DNA from: CAVAWX01 sp963642995 | GTDB taxonomy: Bacteria > Actinomycetota > Coriobacteriia > Coriobacteriales > QAMH01 | Direction of reading: 5' to 3' | DNA: 12,605 bases | NCBI GenBank assembly: GCA_963642995.1 | Contig: CAVIIZ010000035.1 | Coordinates: forward strand, 1 to 12,605 | In this document: positions 1 through 7,770 of the stretch, piece by piece | Layout of the letters: each line of letters begins with the position of its first letter | Numbering within the stretch: the first letter of the stretch is position 1 | Made by a program: the position numbers and the translations under genes | Notes under the pieces: generated by a model | The model's database searches: none | The model's input: only the letters and a program-made list of their open reading frames with translations | What the model was told of the DNA's origin: nothing

Positions 1-76
<76 letters not shown>

Positions 77-85
77 GTCAAGACA

Positions 86-121
86 CGAAAACGCATTGTA
101 CACGTTTTCGCCGTTTTGCAA
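86..121 (-). promoter_or_regulatory. Probable promoter of tRNA-Lys, overlapping a hairpin
   Basis: On the minus strand a TACAAT -10 box lies at 100-95, preceded after 15 bases by TTGCAA (121-116), a short-spaced -35. This would put the start of transcription about a dozen bases before tRNA-Lys, like the leaders of the other tRNAs here. The -10 lies in the loop of an 8-bp inverted repeat (CGAAAACG at 86-93 with CGTTTTCG at 103-110). In RNA that repeat could also act as a weak stop or processing hairpin after tRNA-His. Confidence 0.4.
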
Positions 122-131
122 TCGGGAAAAT

Positions 132-209
132 TGGGGTGGGTGAAGGGATTCGAACCCTCGACCTCCAGAGCCACAATCTGGCGCCCTAACCAACTGGGCG
201 ACACCCACC
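132..209 (-). tRNA. tRNA-His (anticodon GTG)
   Basis: The minus-strand cloverleaf has acceptor stem GTGGGTG/CACCCAC plus the diagnostic extra 5' G (position 209) opposite discriminator C (135), the hallmark of histidine tRNA. CCA is encoded at 134-132. The anticodon stem is CCAGA/TCTGG around loop TTGTGGC, giving anticodon GTG. The T-arm carries GGGTTCGAATCCC. It lies downstream of putP on the same strand, but a separate promoter candidate lies between them. Confidence 0.96.
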
Positions 210-276
210 ATGTCCCGAACTCCTTGCGCCGTGCACGCGCACATGGCATTGTGCGGCAAGCGCAAGCCGTAAGTCT

Positions 277-306
277 ACTATATGTCGGACGTGCGCGGCG
301 GGTAAA
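277..306 (-). promoter_or_regulatory. Probable promoter of tRNA-His
   Basis: On the minus strand TTTACC (306-301) and TATAGT (282-277) are separated by 18 bases, matching 4/6 and 5/6 of the sigma-70-type consensus. It lies just after the putP stop codon and about 68 bases before tRNA-His. No other gene is seen in the 210-321 gap. Only a short GCGTG/CACGC inverted repeat follows the putP stop, too weak to call a terminator. Confidence 0.5.
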
Positions 307-321
307 TTTGAAGCGCGTGCC

Positions 322-1971
322 TCACGCCCTCTTCTCCGCATACTCCACGGGGTCTTCGGCCAGCGCCACGCCCTCTTCGAGCACTTCGTCTAAGTCGCGC
401 GCCTCGAGCACCTCGTCTTCGTCCATGTAGTGGTCGAATTCCTCGTAGATGGACGCGTCCGGCTCGCGGCTCAAAAGCGACACGACGACGATGGCGATGC
501 AACCGCACGCAAACGCCGGCAGCAGCTCGTAGATGCCGAACATGCCGCCCAGCGGCTTTATCAGGTTGTGCCACACGAGCACGACCACGGCGCCCGTGAG
601 CATGCCGGCGATGGCCCCGGACTTCGTCGTGCGCCGCCAGTAGAGGGAAAAGAGGGTGAGCGGCCCAAACGACGCGCCCAGCCCCGCCCACGCATACGAC
701 ACGACGGTGAAGATGACGGAGTTCTCGTCCCAGGCGATCCATATGCCGAACAGCAAGACGACCGCGAGCGTGATGCGGCTGACGACGAGGATCTGGTTGT
801 CGGTCGCGTCCTTCTTGAAGATGCCGTGGAAGATGTTTTCCGCCACCGACGAGCCGGTGATCAGCAGGTAGGCCGAGGCCGACGACATGGACGCGGCCAG
901 AATGCCCGACACGACGATGCCGCACAAAAACGCGGGCAGCATATCTTGGGCCAGCACGATGAAGATGTTTTCGGCGGCCGACTGGGTGGCCAGCTGCGTC
1001 GGCATGAGGTAGCGTCCGATGATGCCGATCATCACCGCGCAAAACATCGAGACGACCACCCACACGATGGCGATGCGCCGCGACATCTTCACCTGCTCGT
1101 CGCTGCGTATGCCCATGAAGCGCACGAGCACCTGCGGCATGCCGAAATAGCCCAGCCCCCACGACAGCGTCGAGACGATGGAGAGGACGCCGTACTCCGC
1201 GGGCACTCCAAACAGCGGCTGCCCGCCCGCAGACCCCTGCGTGCCATCCGTCCCGAGCTGCGGCGTCGCGCTTTGCGTCATGGACAGGTAGCCCGGAATG
1301 TCTTTCAGGAAAGCGACGGTGTTGTCCAGCCCGCCGGCCATGGTGATCGAGCCGGCCACGACTATGGCCAGCGCGAAGAACATGAGGCAGCCCTGCACGA
1401 AGTCGGTGGCCACGACGGACAGGTAGCCGCCCACCATCGTGTAGAGGAAGACGATGATCGCGCCGAAGACCATCATCAACGCGTAGTCGATGCCGAACAG
1501 CGTGTGGAAGAGCTTGCCGCAGGTGACGAAGCAGCTGCCCGTGTAGACGCAGAAGAACACGAGGATGATGACGGCGGCGATGGTGCCGATGACGTTTTTC
1601 TCGTCGTGGAAGCGGTTGGAGTAGAAGCCCGGCAGCGTGATGGCGTCGCCGGCGCGCTCGGAGTAGCGGCGCAGGCGCTTTGCCACGAGCAGCCAGTTCA
1701 AGTAGGTGCCGACGGCAAGCCCTATGGCCGTCCAGCCCACGTCGGCCGCGCCCGTGAAGTACGCGAGGCCGGGCAGGCCCATGAGCAGGTAGCCCGACAT
1801 GTCGGAGGCCTCGGCCGACAGCGCGGTGAACCACGGGCCGACCTTGCGTCCGCCCAGGAAGTACTCCGAGGAGGACGTGTTCGAGCGTTTCGCGTAGGAA
1901 AGCCCGATGATCAAGATGACGATGAAGTAGACGAGTATCGCGAGTATGACGATGAAATCGCCGTTTTGCAT
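322..1971 (-). CDS. putP: Sodium/proline symporter (SSS family, PutP type)
   Basis: This 549-residue integral membrane protein takes up proline coupled to sodium. It belongs to the solute:sodium symporter family with the LeuT fold. The N-terminus shows the PutP signature SAEASDMSGYLLMGLPG (residues 52-68). D57 in it corresponds to the essential Na+-site aspartate (D55) of E. coli PutP. Further PutP-like stretches are the YFLGGRKVGPW loop after helix 1 and GYFGMPQVLVRFMGI in the middle, followed by a regular series of hydrophobic helices. The start is secure: AAGGAGGGAA lies just before the ATG. It is longer than the usual ~500 residues because of a Ser/Thr/Gly/Gln-rich loop near residue 250 and a strongly acidic C-terminal tail of about 50 residues. 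A small membrane-protein gene lies 103 bases upstream on the same strand and is probably cotranscribed. Proline specificity is inferred from the family motif. A related carboxylate or amino-acid substrate cannot be excluded. Confidence 0.9.
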   Translation of the reverse strand: MQNGDFIVILAILVYFIVILIIGLSYAKRSNTSSSEYFLGGRKVGPWFTALSAEASDMSGYLLMGLPGLAYFTGAADVGWTAIGLAVGTYLNWLLVAKRLRRYSERAGDAITLPGFYSNRFHDEKNVIGTIAAVIILVFFCVYTGSCFVTCGKLFHTLFGIDYALMMVFGAIIVFLYTMVGGYLSVVATDFVQGCLMFFALAIVVAGSITMAGGLDNTVAFLKDIPGYLSMTQSATPQLGTDGTQGSAGGQPLFGVPAEYGVLSIVSTLSWGLGYFGMPQVLVRFMGIRSDEQVKMSRRIAIVWVVVSMFCAVMIGIIGRYLMPTQLATQSAAENIFIVLAQDMLPAFLCGIVVSGILAASMSSASAYLLITGSSVAENIFHGIFKKDATDNQILVVSRITLAVVLLFGIWIAWDENSVIFTVVSYAWAGLGASFGPLTLFSLYWRRTTKSGAIAGMLTGAVVVLVWHNLIKPLGGMFGIYELLPAFACGCIAIVVVSLLSREPDASIYEEFDHYMDEDEVLEARDLDEVLEEGVALAEDPVEYAEKRA

Positions 1972-1984
1972 GAGTTCCCTCCTT

Positions 1985-2024
1985 GGTGAAGCTCGGTGGC
2001 GCCCGAGGCGAAGCCCGGTGGTGC
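1985..2024. repeat. Imperfect 18-bp tandem repeat in the putP leader
   Basis: Two copies of an 18-base sequence (1985-2002 and 2007-2024) match at 15 of 18 positions and are separated by 4 bases. They lie between the small membrane-protein gene and putP, ending about 15 bases before the putP start codon and next to its ribosome binding site. They could be an operator or chance. No function can be assigned. Confidence 0.4.
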
Positions 2025-2074
2025 TTGGGGCGAGGCGGGCTGTCGCGCGGCTGCGGCGGCCCTCGCGCCCCTCC

Positions 2075-2383
2075 TTACGCGGTGACGGCGAAGTAGACGA
2101 CGACGCCGACGAGCACGATGATGAAGGCGATCTGGAGGGCGAGGACGACGGAGTAGCGGCGCTGCCTGCGCTGCTCCCACTCGAGCTGCTCGAGCATGAT
2201 GCCGTAGCCCGGGTCGCCCGGTTTCATGCCGTCCACCTCCGGCCACTCGCTGCCGTCTTCGCGCCGGGGCGGAACCGCGCATGCGGAGCCTTTCGCGCCC
2301 GCCGTGCTTTCCGTCGCGCCTGCAGCCGCGGTGCCTGCGCGCGTATCCGCGCCGCCCTTCTCCTTTTCGGGGTGCGTGCCCAT
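2075..2383 (-). CDS. Small single-span membrane protein, unrecognised
   Basis: This is a 102-residue protein of unknown function. The chosen ATG is preceded by AAGAGGAGAGAAG, a good ribosome binding site. A longer open frame upstream (to 2536) has no such site and low-quality composition. The first ~50 residues are Ala/Gly/Glu-rich and probably disordered. A compact polar segment (PEVDGMKPGDPGYGIML) and a basic stretch (EWEQRRQRR) follow. The protein ends in one hydrophobic helix of about 24 residues finishing in VVVYFAVTA. By the positive-inside pattern the long N-terminal part would be cytoplasmic. It sits immediately upstream of putP on the same strand. Several symporters of this superfamily have tiny membrane partners, so an accessory role is a possibility, but no known family was recognised. 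Confidence 0.65.
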   Translation of the reverse strand: MGTHPEKEKGGADTRAGTAAAGATESTAGAKGSACAVPPRREDGSEWPEVDGMKPGDPGYGIMLEQLEWEQRRQRRYSVVLALQIAFIIVLVGVVVYFAVTA

Positions 2384-2465
2384 CTTCTCTCCTCTTGGTC
2401 GCGTGCACCGCGCCGCGATTTGCGGCATGGCGGCTTGCCCACATCCGAAAGTGTAGCGTAGCCGC

Positions 2466-2496
2466 TTGGCCCGCACGTCCTTGCGTCGTGTAGAAT
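2466..2496 (+). promoter_or_regulatory. Possible promoter for the four-helix membrane protein
   Basis: TAGAAT at 2491-2496 resembles the -10 of the tRNA-Pro promoter in this window. TTGGCC at 2466-2471 could serve as -35 with a long 19-base spacer. It would give a 5' leader of about 100 bases. Weak; no convincing minus-strand promoter was seen for the divergent small gene. Confidence 0.3.
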
Positions 2497-2603
2497 GAAA
2501 CGAACGCGCGTGTACATGGCGACGGGCGGCGGGCAATCAGGCCCTTTCGCATCCGCTTGCGTCCGCGCAACCCGTATACACCTTCATGAAAGGGGCTTTG
2601 CAC

Positions 2604-3065
2604 ATGGCAGCAAAACAGCGCACCGGAAAACAGACGGCCTTGCTCGTCATCTCCGTCATCGCCATCATCATCGCGGTTTTGGGCATTCTCTCGTGCATCA
2701 GCGTCGCGCTCGGCGGCGGCGTCCTGGCCACGTACCTTGCCGCGAAAGGCACGACCAGCGCAAACGATGTGGCCGCCGTGGGGATGGGCACCGCGGTGCT
2801 CGGCTTCGCGGGCACCATCGCCTGCGTTATCGACCTGTTCATCGGCGTGCTCGGCGTGCGCGGCGCAAACGACGCCTCGAAGATCGGCGCGTTCAACGTC
2901 TTTGCCTACATCGGCCTTGCCTGCGGCATCATCACCCTCGTCGTGGCCGTCATCGCGATGGCCACGGGCACGCCGAAGGGCACTTCGATCGTCAGCGCGC
3001 TCGTCGGGCTGATCTTGCCCGGCATTTGCGTGTGGCTGGGCCGCGGCATCAAGAACGAGGCCTAG
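2604..3065 (+). CDS. Four-helix membrane protein, unrecognised
   Basis: This 153-residue integral membrane protein has no family I can name. The start ATG at 2604 has AAAGGGG eight bases before it. An in-frame ATG at 2586 lacks any binding site. After a short basic N-terminus (AAKQRTGKQ) there are four hydrophobic segments at roughly residues 10-42, 58-85, 93-120 and 127-147. Small polar loops connect them (KGTTSAND, RGANDASK, GTPKG), and the C-terminus is basic (GRGIKNEA). Gly, Ala, Ile and Val dominate the helices. It is monocistronic: it runs from a divergent gap at its left to a strong terminator about 40 bases after its stop. A small stress- or envelope-associated membrane protein is possible, but the sequence does not show this. 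Confidence 0.75.
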   Translation: MAAKQRTGKQTALLVISVIAIIIAVLGILSCISVALGGGVLATYLAAKGTTSANDVAAVGMGTAVLGFAGTIACVIDLFIGVLGVRGANDASKIGAFNVFAYIGLACGIITLVVAVIAMATGTPKGTSIVSALVGLILPGICVWLGRGIKNEA

Positions 3066-3101
3066 AATCCGCCGCGGCGCCGGCAGCCGGTCGCCGCATG
3101 C

Positions 3102-3139
3102 AAAGCCCGCGTGCCCCGCAGGGGTTGCGCGGGCTTTTT
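3102..3139 (+). terminator. Intrinsic terminator after the four-helix membrane protein
   Basis: AAAGCCCGCG (3102-3111) pairs with CGCGGGCTTT (3128-3137), and a CCCC-GCA-GGGG mini-hairpin sits in the loop. The stem runs into a T tract (3135-3139). It separates the membrane protein gene from argH. Its A-rich left arm may make it partly bidirectional. Confidence 0.88.
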
Positions 3140-3155
3140 CGTTCCATGCCATAAT
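3125..3155 (+). promoter_or_regulatory. Probable promoter of argH
   Basis: This is an extended -10 of the form TGC-CATAAT (3147-3155), with TTGCGC at 3125-3130 as a -35 at 19-base spacing. The -35 overlaps the right arm of the preceding terminator. The predicted start near 3162 would give a leader of about 65 bases. No ARG-box operator was recognised. Confidence 0.5.
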
Positions 3156-3226
3156 GGGCGGGAAATTTCCGACGGTGCACGGCGATACGCGAAGGTGCGG
3201 GCAAGACGAAAGGGGCGTTGGCCACC

Positions 3227-4645
<1,419 letters not shown>

Positions 4646-4667
4646 GAAAGGCGCCCCGCGCGGCCTC

Positions 4668-6296
4668 CTACAGCCCCAGCCGCCTCTCGACCGCCGCGTT
4701 CACGATCTTCAGCGCCTTCACCCGCGCATAGTACTTGCAGTCGGACTCGACGATCTGCCACGGCGCGTACTCGGTCGAGGTCAGGCGCATCATGTCGTCG
4801 ATGCACACGCGGTACAGGTCGCTTTTCTCGCGGTTGCGCCAGTCCTCGTCGGTGATCTTGTAGCGCTTGGCGGGGTCGGCTTGACGCGCCTCGAAGCGGG
4901 CGAGCTGCTCGTCGGCGCTCACGTCCACCCACAGCTTCACCAGTATCGCGCCCCATTGCTCGAGCTCCCACTCGAACTCGTTGATCTCGTCGTAGGCGCG
5001 CTGCCACTCGGCCTGCGTGGCAAAGCCCTCGACGCGCTCGACCAGCACGCGCCCGTACCAGGTGCGGTCGTAGATGGCGACATGTCCGGTGCGCGGCAGC
5101 TTCGTCCAATAGCGCCACAGGAAGGGATGGTGCTTCTCCTCCCAGGTGGGCGAGCTGGACGGCACGACGCGGTAGCCCCGGGCGTCGAGCGCGCGCGCGA
5201 TGCGCTTGATGGCGCCGCCCTTGCCCGCCGCGTCCCAGCCCTCCAAGGCGATGAGCATCGGGATCTTCTTCTTGCGCAGCACCTGGCCGTAGTGCGCGAG
5301 CTTCTTTTGCTCGGCTTTCAGCTGCTCGCGGTAGGCGTCGGCGTCGAGCGTGAGGTCGTGGGAGACGTCTGCGAGCGTCGGCACCTTCACCAGCGGGAAG
5401 GCGGAGACGATGTCGCGCGCGTCGCCGATCCGGGCCATGCGGGGAAGCTTCGCGCGTCCCTCGGCTTGCGCCTTGTCCGCCGCCGCGCGCTTCTCCTTGC
5501 GCGCGATGCCCTCCTCGAGGGCGTCTGCCAGCGTCTGCATGATCTGCAGGTTGGCGCTGCGCGAGTCGGTGGCCGCCACGACGTGCCACGGCGAGAACTC
5601 GTAATCGGTCTTTTCCAGCAGCTTGTCCGCCGCCTTGTAGATCTGCCGGTAGTTGCGGCTGTGCTTTCGGTCGCGCTTGGTGACGCGCCATTTCGTCGCG
5701 GGGTCGGCGGCCAGCTTGGCGAAGCGGCGCTGCTGCTCTTCCGCGGAGATGTGCAAGAAGAACTTCACGATCGTGTAGCCGTCGTCGGCGAACTGCTTCT
5801 CGAAGCTGACTATGGACGAGGCCAGCGCCTCGACCTCGCTTGCCGCCGCGGTGCTCTGCGTGCCGTACGCGCTGCCCATCCGGTCCAGCGACTGCCCGAA
5901 CTCCTTCACGCGCCGCTTCTTCTTCTTGTCGCTGTCGGGTTCGGCGATGATGTGCACGGCGCGCCGGTACCACGACTGGTCGAAAAAGCTCATGGTGCCG
6001 TGCGCGCCGACCTTTTCCCAGAAGCGCTGCATGAAGGGCAGGCGCCCCTCGTGGCCGACGGGCTTGCGCGCGACGTGGACGAGGAACAGGCGCGGGTCGA
6101 GGTTGGCCACCAGGTCCGAGATGCGGCTGCCCTTGCCCGCCGCGTCCCAGCCCTCGAACACGACTATCACGGGCAGCTCGGCGTCGTGCGCCTGCTGCTG
6201 CAGGGAGACCAGCCGTGCGACCAGCTCGTCTTTGCGCGGTTTGTACTCCTCTTTCGAGACCTTCGCCTCGAGGTCGACCGATTCGAGCATGCCCAT
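4668..6296 (-). CDS. pap: Polyphosphate:AMP phosphotransferase (tandem-domain PPK2, class II)
   Basis: This 542-residue cytoplasmic enzyme is predicted to phosphorylate AMP to ADP with inorganic polyphosphate. It has the two fused PPK2 domains typical of class II PPK2 (PAP). The N-terminal domain has Walker A GWDAAGKG at 49-56 and the Walker B-like DQSWYRR at 106-112. The C-terminal domain has Walker A at 353-360 and canonical DRTWYGR at 410-416, followed by the lid-region WRNREKSDLY. The charged linker at about 270-290 (ARKEKRAAADKAQAEGRAK) separates them. The substitution DR to DQ in the first domain, against an intact second domain, suggests that the C-terminal half is the main catalytic unit, as known for the class. 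The start ATG has GAGGGGG nine bases upstream. A perfect TATAAT lies on the same strand about 120 bases upstream. It may act in AMP salvage or energy recovery. Class and substrate are inferred from the two-domain layout. Confidence 0.92.
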   Translation of the reverse strand: MGMLESVDLEAKVSKEEYKPRKDELVARLVSLQQQAHDAELPVIVVFEGWDAAGKGSRISDLVANLDPRLFLVHVARKPVGHEGRLPFMQRFWEKVGAHGTMSFFDQSWYRRAVHIIAEPDSDKKKKRRVKEFGQSLDRMGSAYGTQSTAAASEVEALASSIVSFEKQFADDGYTIVKFFLHISAEEQQRRFAKLAADPATKWRVTKRDRKHSRNYRQIYKAADKLLEKTDYEFSPWHVVAATDSRSANLQIMQTLADALEEGIARKEKRAAADKAQAEGRAKLPRMARIGDARDIVSAFPLVKVPTLADVSHDLTLDADAYREQLKAEQKKLAHYGQVLRKKKIPMLIALEGWDAAGKGGAIKRIARALDARGYRVVPSSSPTWEEKHHPFLWRYWTKLPRTGHVAIYDRTWYGRVLVERVEGFATQAEWQRAYDEINEFEWELEQWGAILVKLWVDVSADEQLARFEARQADPAKRYKITDEDWRNREKSDLYRVCIDDMMRLTSTEYAPWQIVESDCKYYARVKALKIVNAAVERRLGL

Positions 6297-6414
6297 GTCG
6301 CGCTTCCCCCTCGTCGTCTCGCCGCGGCCGCCGTGTCGTCGTGGCGGGCCCTCGTGCCGCGTCGTCGCGGCGGACGGAGGCGCAGCGGCGAGCGTGTCGC
6401 TTTCATCGTGGTGA

Positions 6415-6420
6415 ATTATA
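6415..6420 (-). promoter_or_regulatory. -10 box of the pap promoter
   Basis: A perfect TATAAT on the minus strand (6420-6415), upstream of the polyphosphate kinase gene. No good -35 hexamer was found 16-18 bases upstream. It is arranged back-to-back with the tRNA-Pro promoter, the two -10 boxes being about 26 bases apart, so the two units share one compact divergent promoter region. Confidence 0.45.
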
Positions 6421-6443
6421 GCCGCGGCATTGCGGCCGCGTTG

Positions 6444-6452
6444 TGCTAGAAT
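6444..6452 (+). promoter_or_regulatory. Extended -10 promoter of tRNA-Pro
   Basis: TGC-TAGAAT (6444-6452) is an extended -10 element. Transcription would start near 6459 and give an ~11-base leader before the tRNA. No clear -35 is needed for, or seen with, this extended -10. Confidence 0.6.
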
Positions 6453-6469
6453 CCCGTCTCGCGCTGCGA

Positions 6470-6546
6470 CGGGATGTGGCTCAGCTTGGTAGAGCGCTCG
6501 CTTCGGGAGCGAGAGGTCGCTGGTTCAAATCCAGTCATCCCGACCA
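6470..6546 (+). tRNA. tRNA-Pro (anticodon CGG)
   Basis: Cloverleaf with acceptor CGGGATG/CATCCCG, discriminator A and encoded CCA (6544-6546). The D-arm is GCTC...GAGC, the anticodon stem is CTCGC/GCGAG around TTCGGGA (anticodon CGG), and the T-arm is CTGG-TTCAAAT-CCAG. The C1-G72 acceptor pair is typical of bacterial proline tRNA. It decodes CCG, a frequent codon in DNA this GC-rich. It is a single-gene unit with its own promoter and terminator. Confidence 0.96.
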
Positions 6547-6556
6547 TCGTCACGGC

Positions 6557-6584
6557 AGGGGTGCCTTCGAGGCGCCCCTTTTTT
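6557..6584 (+). terminator. Intrinsic terminator of tRNA-Pro
   Basis: GGGGTGCCT (6558-6566) pairs with AGGCGCCCC (6570-6578) around a three-base loop, with one T-G pair. Six Ts (6579-6584) follow. The roughly 160 bases after it, up to the tatA promoter, are GC-rich with no supportable gene. Confidence 0.92.
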
Positions 6585-6733
6585 CCGCGCCCGTGCCGCG
6601 GCCGCGCGCCCTCCGTGTCCTGCCTCGGCCCGGGAGCGCCCGTCCGGCCTGCGGGCCGCTTCGACGCGCGTTTTCGCCGCGTCGGCATGTGCAGGAGGTT
6701 GCCGGGTCGTTTTCTGTGTTTGCGGTGCACGAT

Positions 6734-6762
6734 GTGGCACGGCCTTGGACTCGTGCTAATAT
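6734..6762 (+). promoter_or_regulatory. Probable promoter of tatA
   Basis: An extended -10 TGC-TAATAT (6754-6762) with GTGGCA (6734-6739) at 17-base spacing. The start of transcription would fall near 6769, giving a 30-base leader that holds the ribosome binding site. Confidence 0.55.
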
Positions 6763-6798
6763 ATCCGACGCTATCCAATAAGACCAGGGGAGGCACGC

Positions 6799-7077
6799 AT
6801 GAGAATCTTCGGCATGGGCGCACCAGAGCTCATCATCATCGTCTTGATCATCGTCTTGCTCATTTTCGGGCCGAAGAACCTCCCGAAGCTCGGCAAGGCC
6901 ATCGGGCGCAGCGTGAAGGGCCTGCGCGACGGCATGAGCGGCGACGACAAGGACGAGAAGGCGGACGCCGACAAGAAGAAGGTCGAGGCCGGCGACGACG
7001 AAGACGAGATCGAGGGCGAAGAGGCCCCCGCGAAAAAGACCGTGAAGGCGAAGAAGTCCGACGCGGGCGACGAGTAG
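6799..7077 (+). CDS. tatA: Sec-independent (Tat) translocase subunit TatA
   Basis: This 92-residue protein of the TatA/E family oligomerises in the membrane to let folded twin-arginine substrates pass once TatBC has bound them. It has a short N-terminal membrane helix (residues ~8-23, PELIIIVLIIVLLI) and the invariant FG hinge followed by PKNLPKLGKAIG (23-36), the amphipathic helix. A highly charged Asp/Lys/Glu tail from about residue 46 to the end completes it. The size and the lack of a long coiled region favour TatA over TatB. AGGGGAGG precedes the ATG. It is transcribed alone between its own promoter and terminator. tatB and tatC are not in the window, so the Tat genes are split in this genome. 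Confidence 0.93.
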   Translation: MRIFGMGAPELIIIVLIIVLLIFGPKNLPKLGKAIGRSVKGLRDGMSGDDKDEKADADKKKVEAGDDEDEIEGEEAPAKKTVKAKKSDAGDE

Positions 7078-7105
7078 CCCCACGGCCTTCAGCATAGGGT
7101 TCACG

Positions 7106-7143
7106 CGGCACGTGCGGGCACGCAGCTTGCACGTGTCGTTTTT
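7106..7143 (+). terminator. Intrinsic terminator of tatA
   Basis: CGGCACGTGC (7106-7115) pairs with GCACGTGTCG (7129-7138) over 10 bp including one G-T pair, directly followed by five Ts (7139-7143). It ends the tatA unit. The next 80 bases before greA contain a GCGCGC-rich inverted repeat near 7170-7195 but no promoter I can point to. Confidence 0.8.
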
Positions 7144-7226
7144 GTCGAAAGACGTGTGAGGTGGCAGTTCGCGCGCGGCATGCGGCGCGCGCGGCGAGGA
7201 AACGACGATACGAGGAGATTGACACG

Positions 7227-7694
7227 ATGGCAGCAGAGATTCTGACCGCAGAGGGGCGCAAGAAGCTCGAAGACGAGTTGCGCCAGCGCGAGACGGTGAA
7301 GCGCGGCGAGATCGCGGAGCGCATACGCGTCGCCCGCGAGTTCGGCGACATCTCGGAGAACTCCGAGTACGACGACGCCAAAAACGAGCAGAACATGAAC
7401 GAGCTGCGCATCAACGAGATCAACCAGATCCTCTCGAACGCCACGGACGCACCCGTGCTGGTGAAAAACGTGGTCGGCGTCGGCTCGACCGTCACCTTCA
7501 AAAACGACAAGGGCAAAGAGCGGGTCTTCACCATCGTGGGCGCGGCCGAGGCCAGCCTCGAAGACGACAAGATCTCCAACGAGGCGCCGTTTGCGCGGGC
7601 GGCCATCGGCAAGAAGAAGGGCGACAAGATAGAGTACGAAGGCCCCACCGGGCGCAAGCTCTCCTTCACCATCACGAAAGTGGACAACGGCTAG
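7227..7694 (+). CDS. greA: Transcription elongation factor GreA
   Basis: A 155-residue cytoplasmic factor that inserts its coiled coil into the RNA polymerase secondary channel and stimulates cleavage of backtracked transcripts. Residues 1-75 form the N-terminal coiled coil, beginning with LTAEGRKKLEDEL. The tip carries GDISENSEYDDA with D41 and E44, the same positions as the catalytic acidic pair of E. coli GreA. Residues ~80-155 form the FKBP-like C-terminal domain, with VGVGSTVTFKND and the typical ending around SFTITKV. The start at 7227 is set by AGGAGAT seven bases before it and by the conserved MAAEILTAEG beginning. An upstream in-frame ATG (7161) would add an Arg-rich leader not seen in the family. 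lysS follows after about 75 bases with no terminator between, so the two are probably cotranscribed. Confidence 0.96.
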   Translation: MAAEILTAEGRKKLEDELRQRETVKRGEIAERIRVAREFGDISENSEYDDAKNEQNMNELRINEINQILSNATDAPVLVKNVVGVGSTVTFKNDKGKERVFTIVGAAEASLEDDKISNEAPFARAAIGKKKGDKIEYEGPTGRKLSFTITKVDNG

Positions 7695-7770
7695 AGGGCA
7701 GACGGCGGACGCACACGGCACCCGAAGCGCTGCGCGCGGCGGCGCCCGCGCAGCAGGCAGGATGGAGAAA

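Noticed and set aside
430..1989. Long plus-strand open frame antisense to putP
   Set aside because: It mirrors the codon structure of putP in GC3-rich DNA, is full of Arg/His/Asp without domains, and has no ribosome binding site.
4646..4667. Shared terminator between convergent argH and pap
   Set aside because: The 22 bases between the stops contain GC-rich fragments but no convincing stem with a T tract on either strand.
4881..6449. Long plus-strand open frame antisense to the polyphosphate kinase
   Set aside because: It is a shadow of a clearly recognised gene. Its composition is Leu/Arg/Val/Asp low-complexity and no motif is visible.
6585..6740. Small gene between the tRNA-Pro terminator and tatA (AGGAGG near 6690)
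   Set aside because: No ATG or GTG lies at a proper distance from the AGGAGG. The only frame overlaps tatA and has no meaningful composition.
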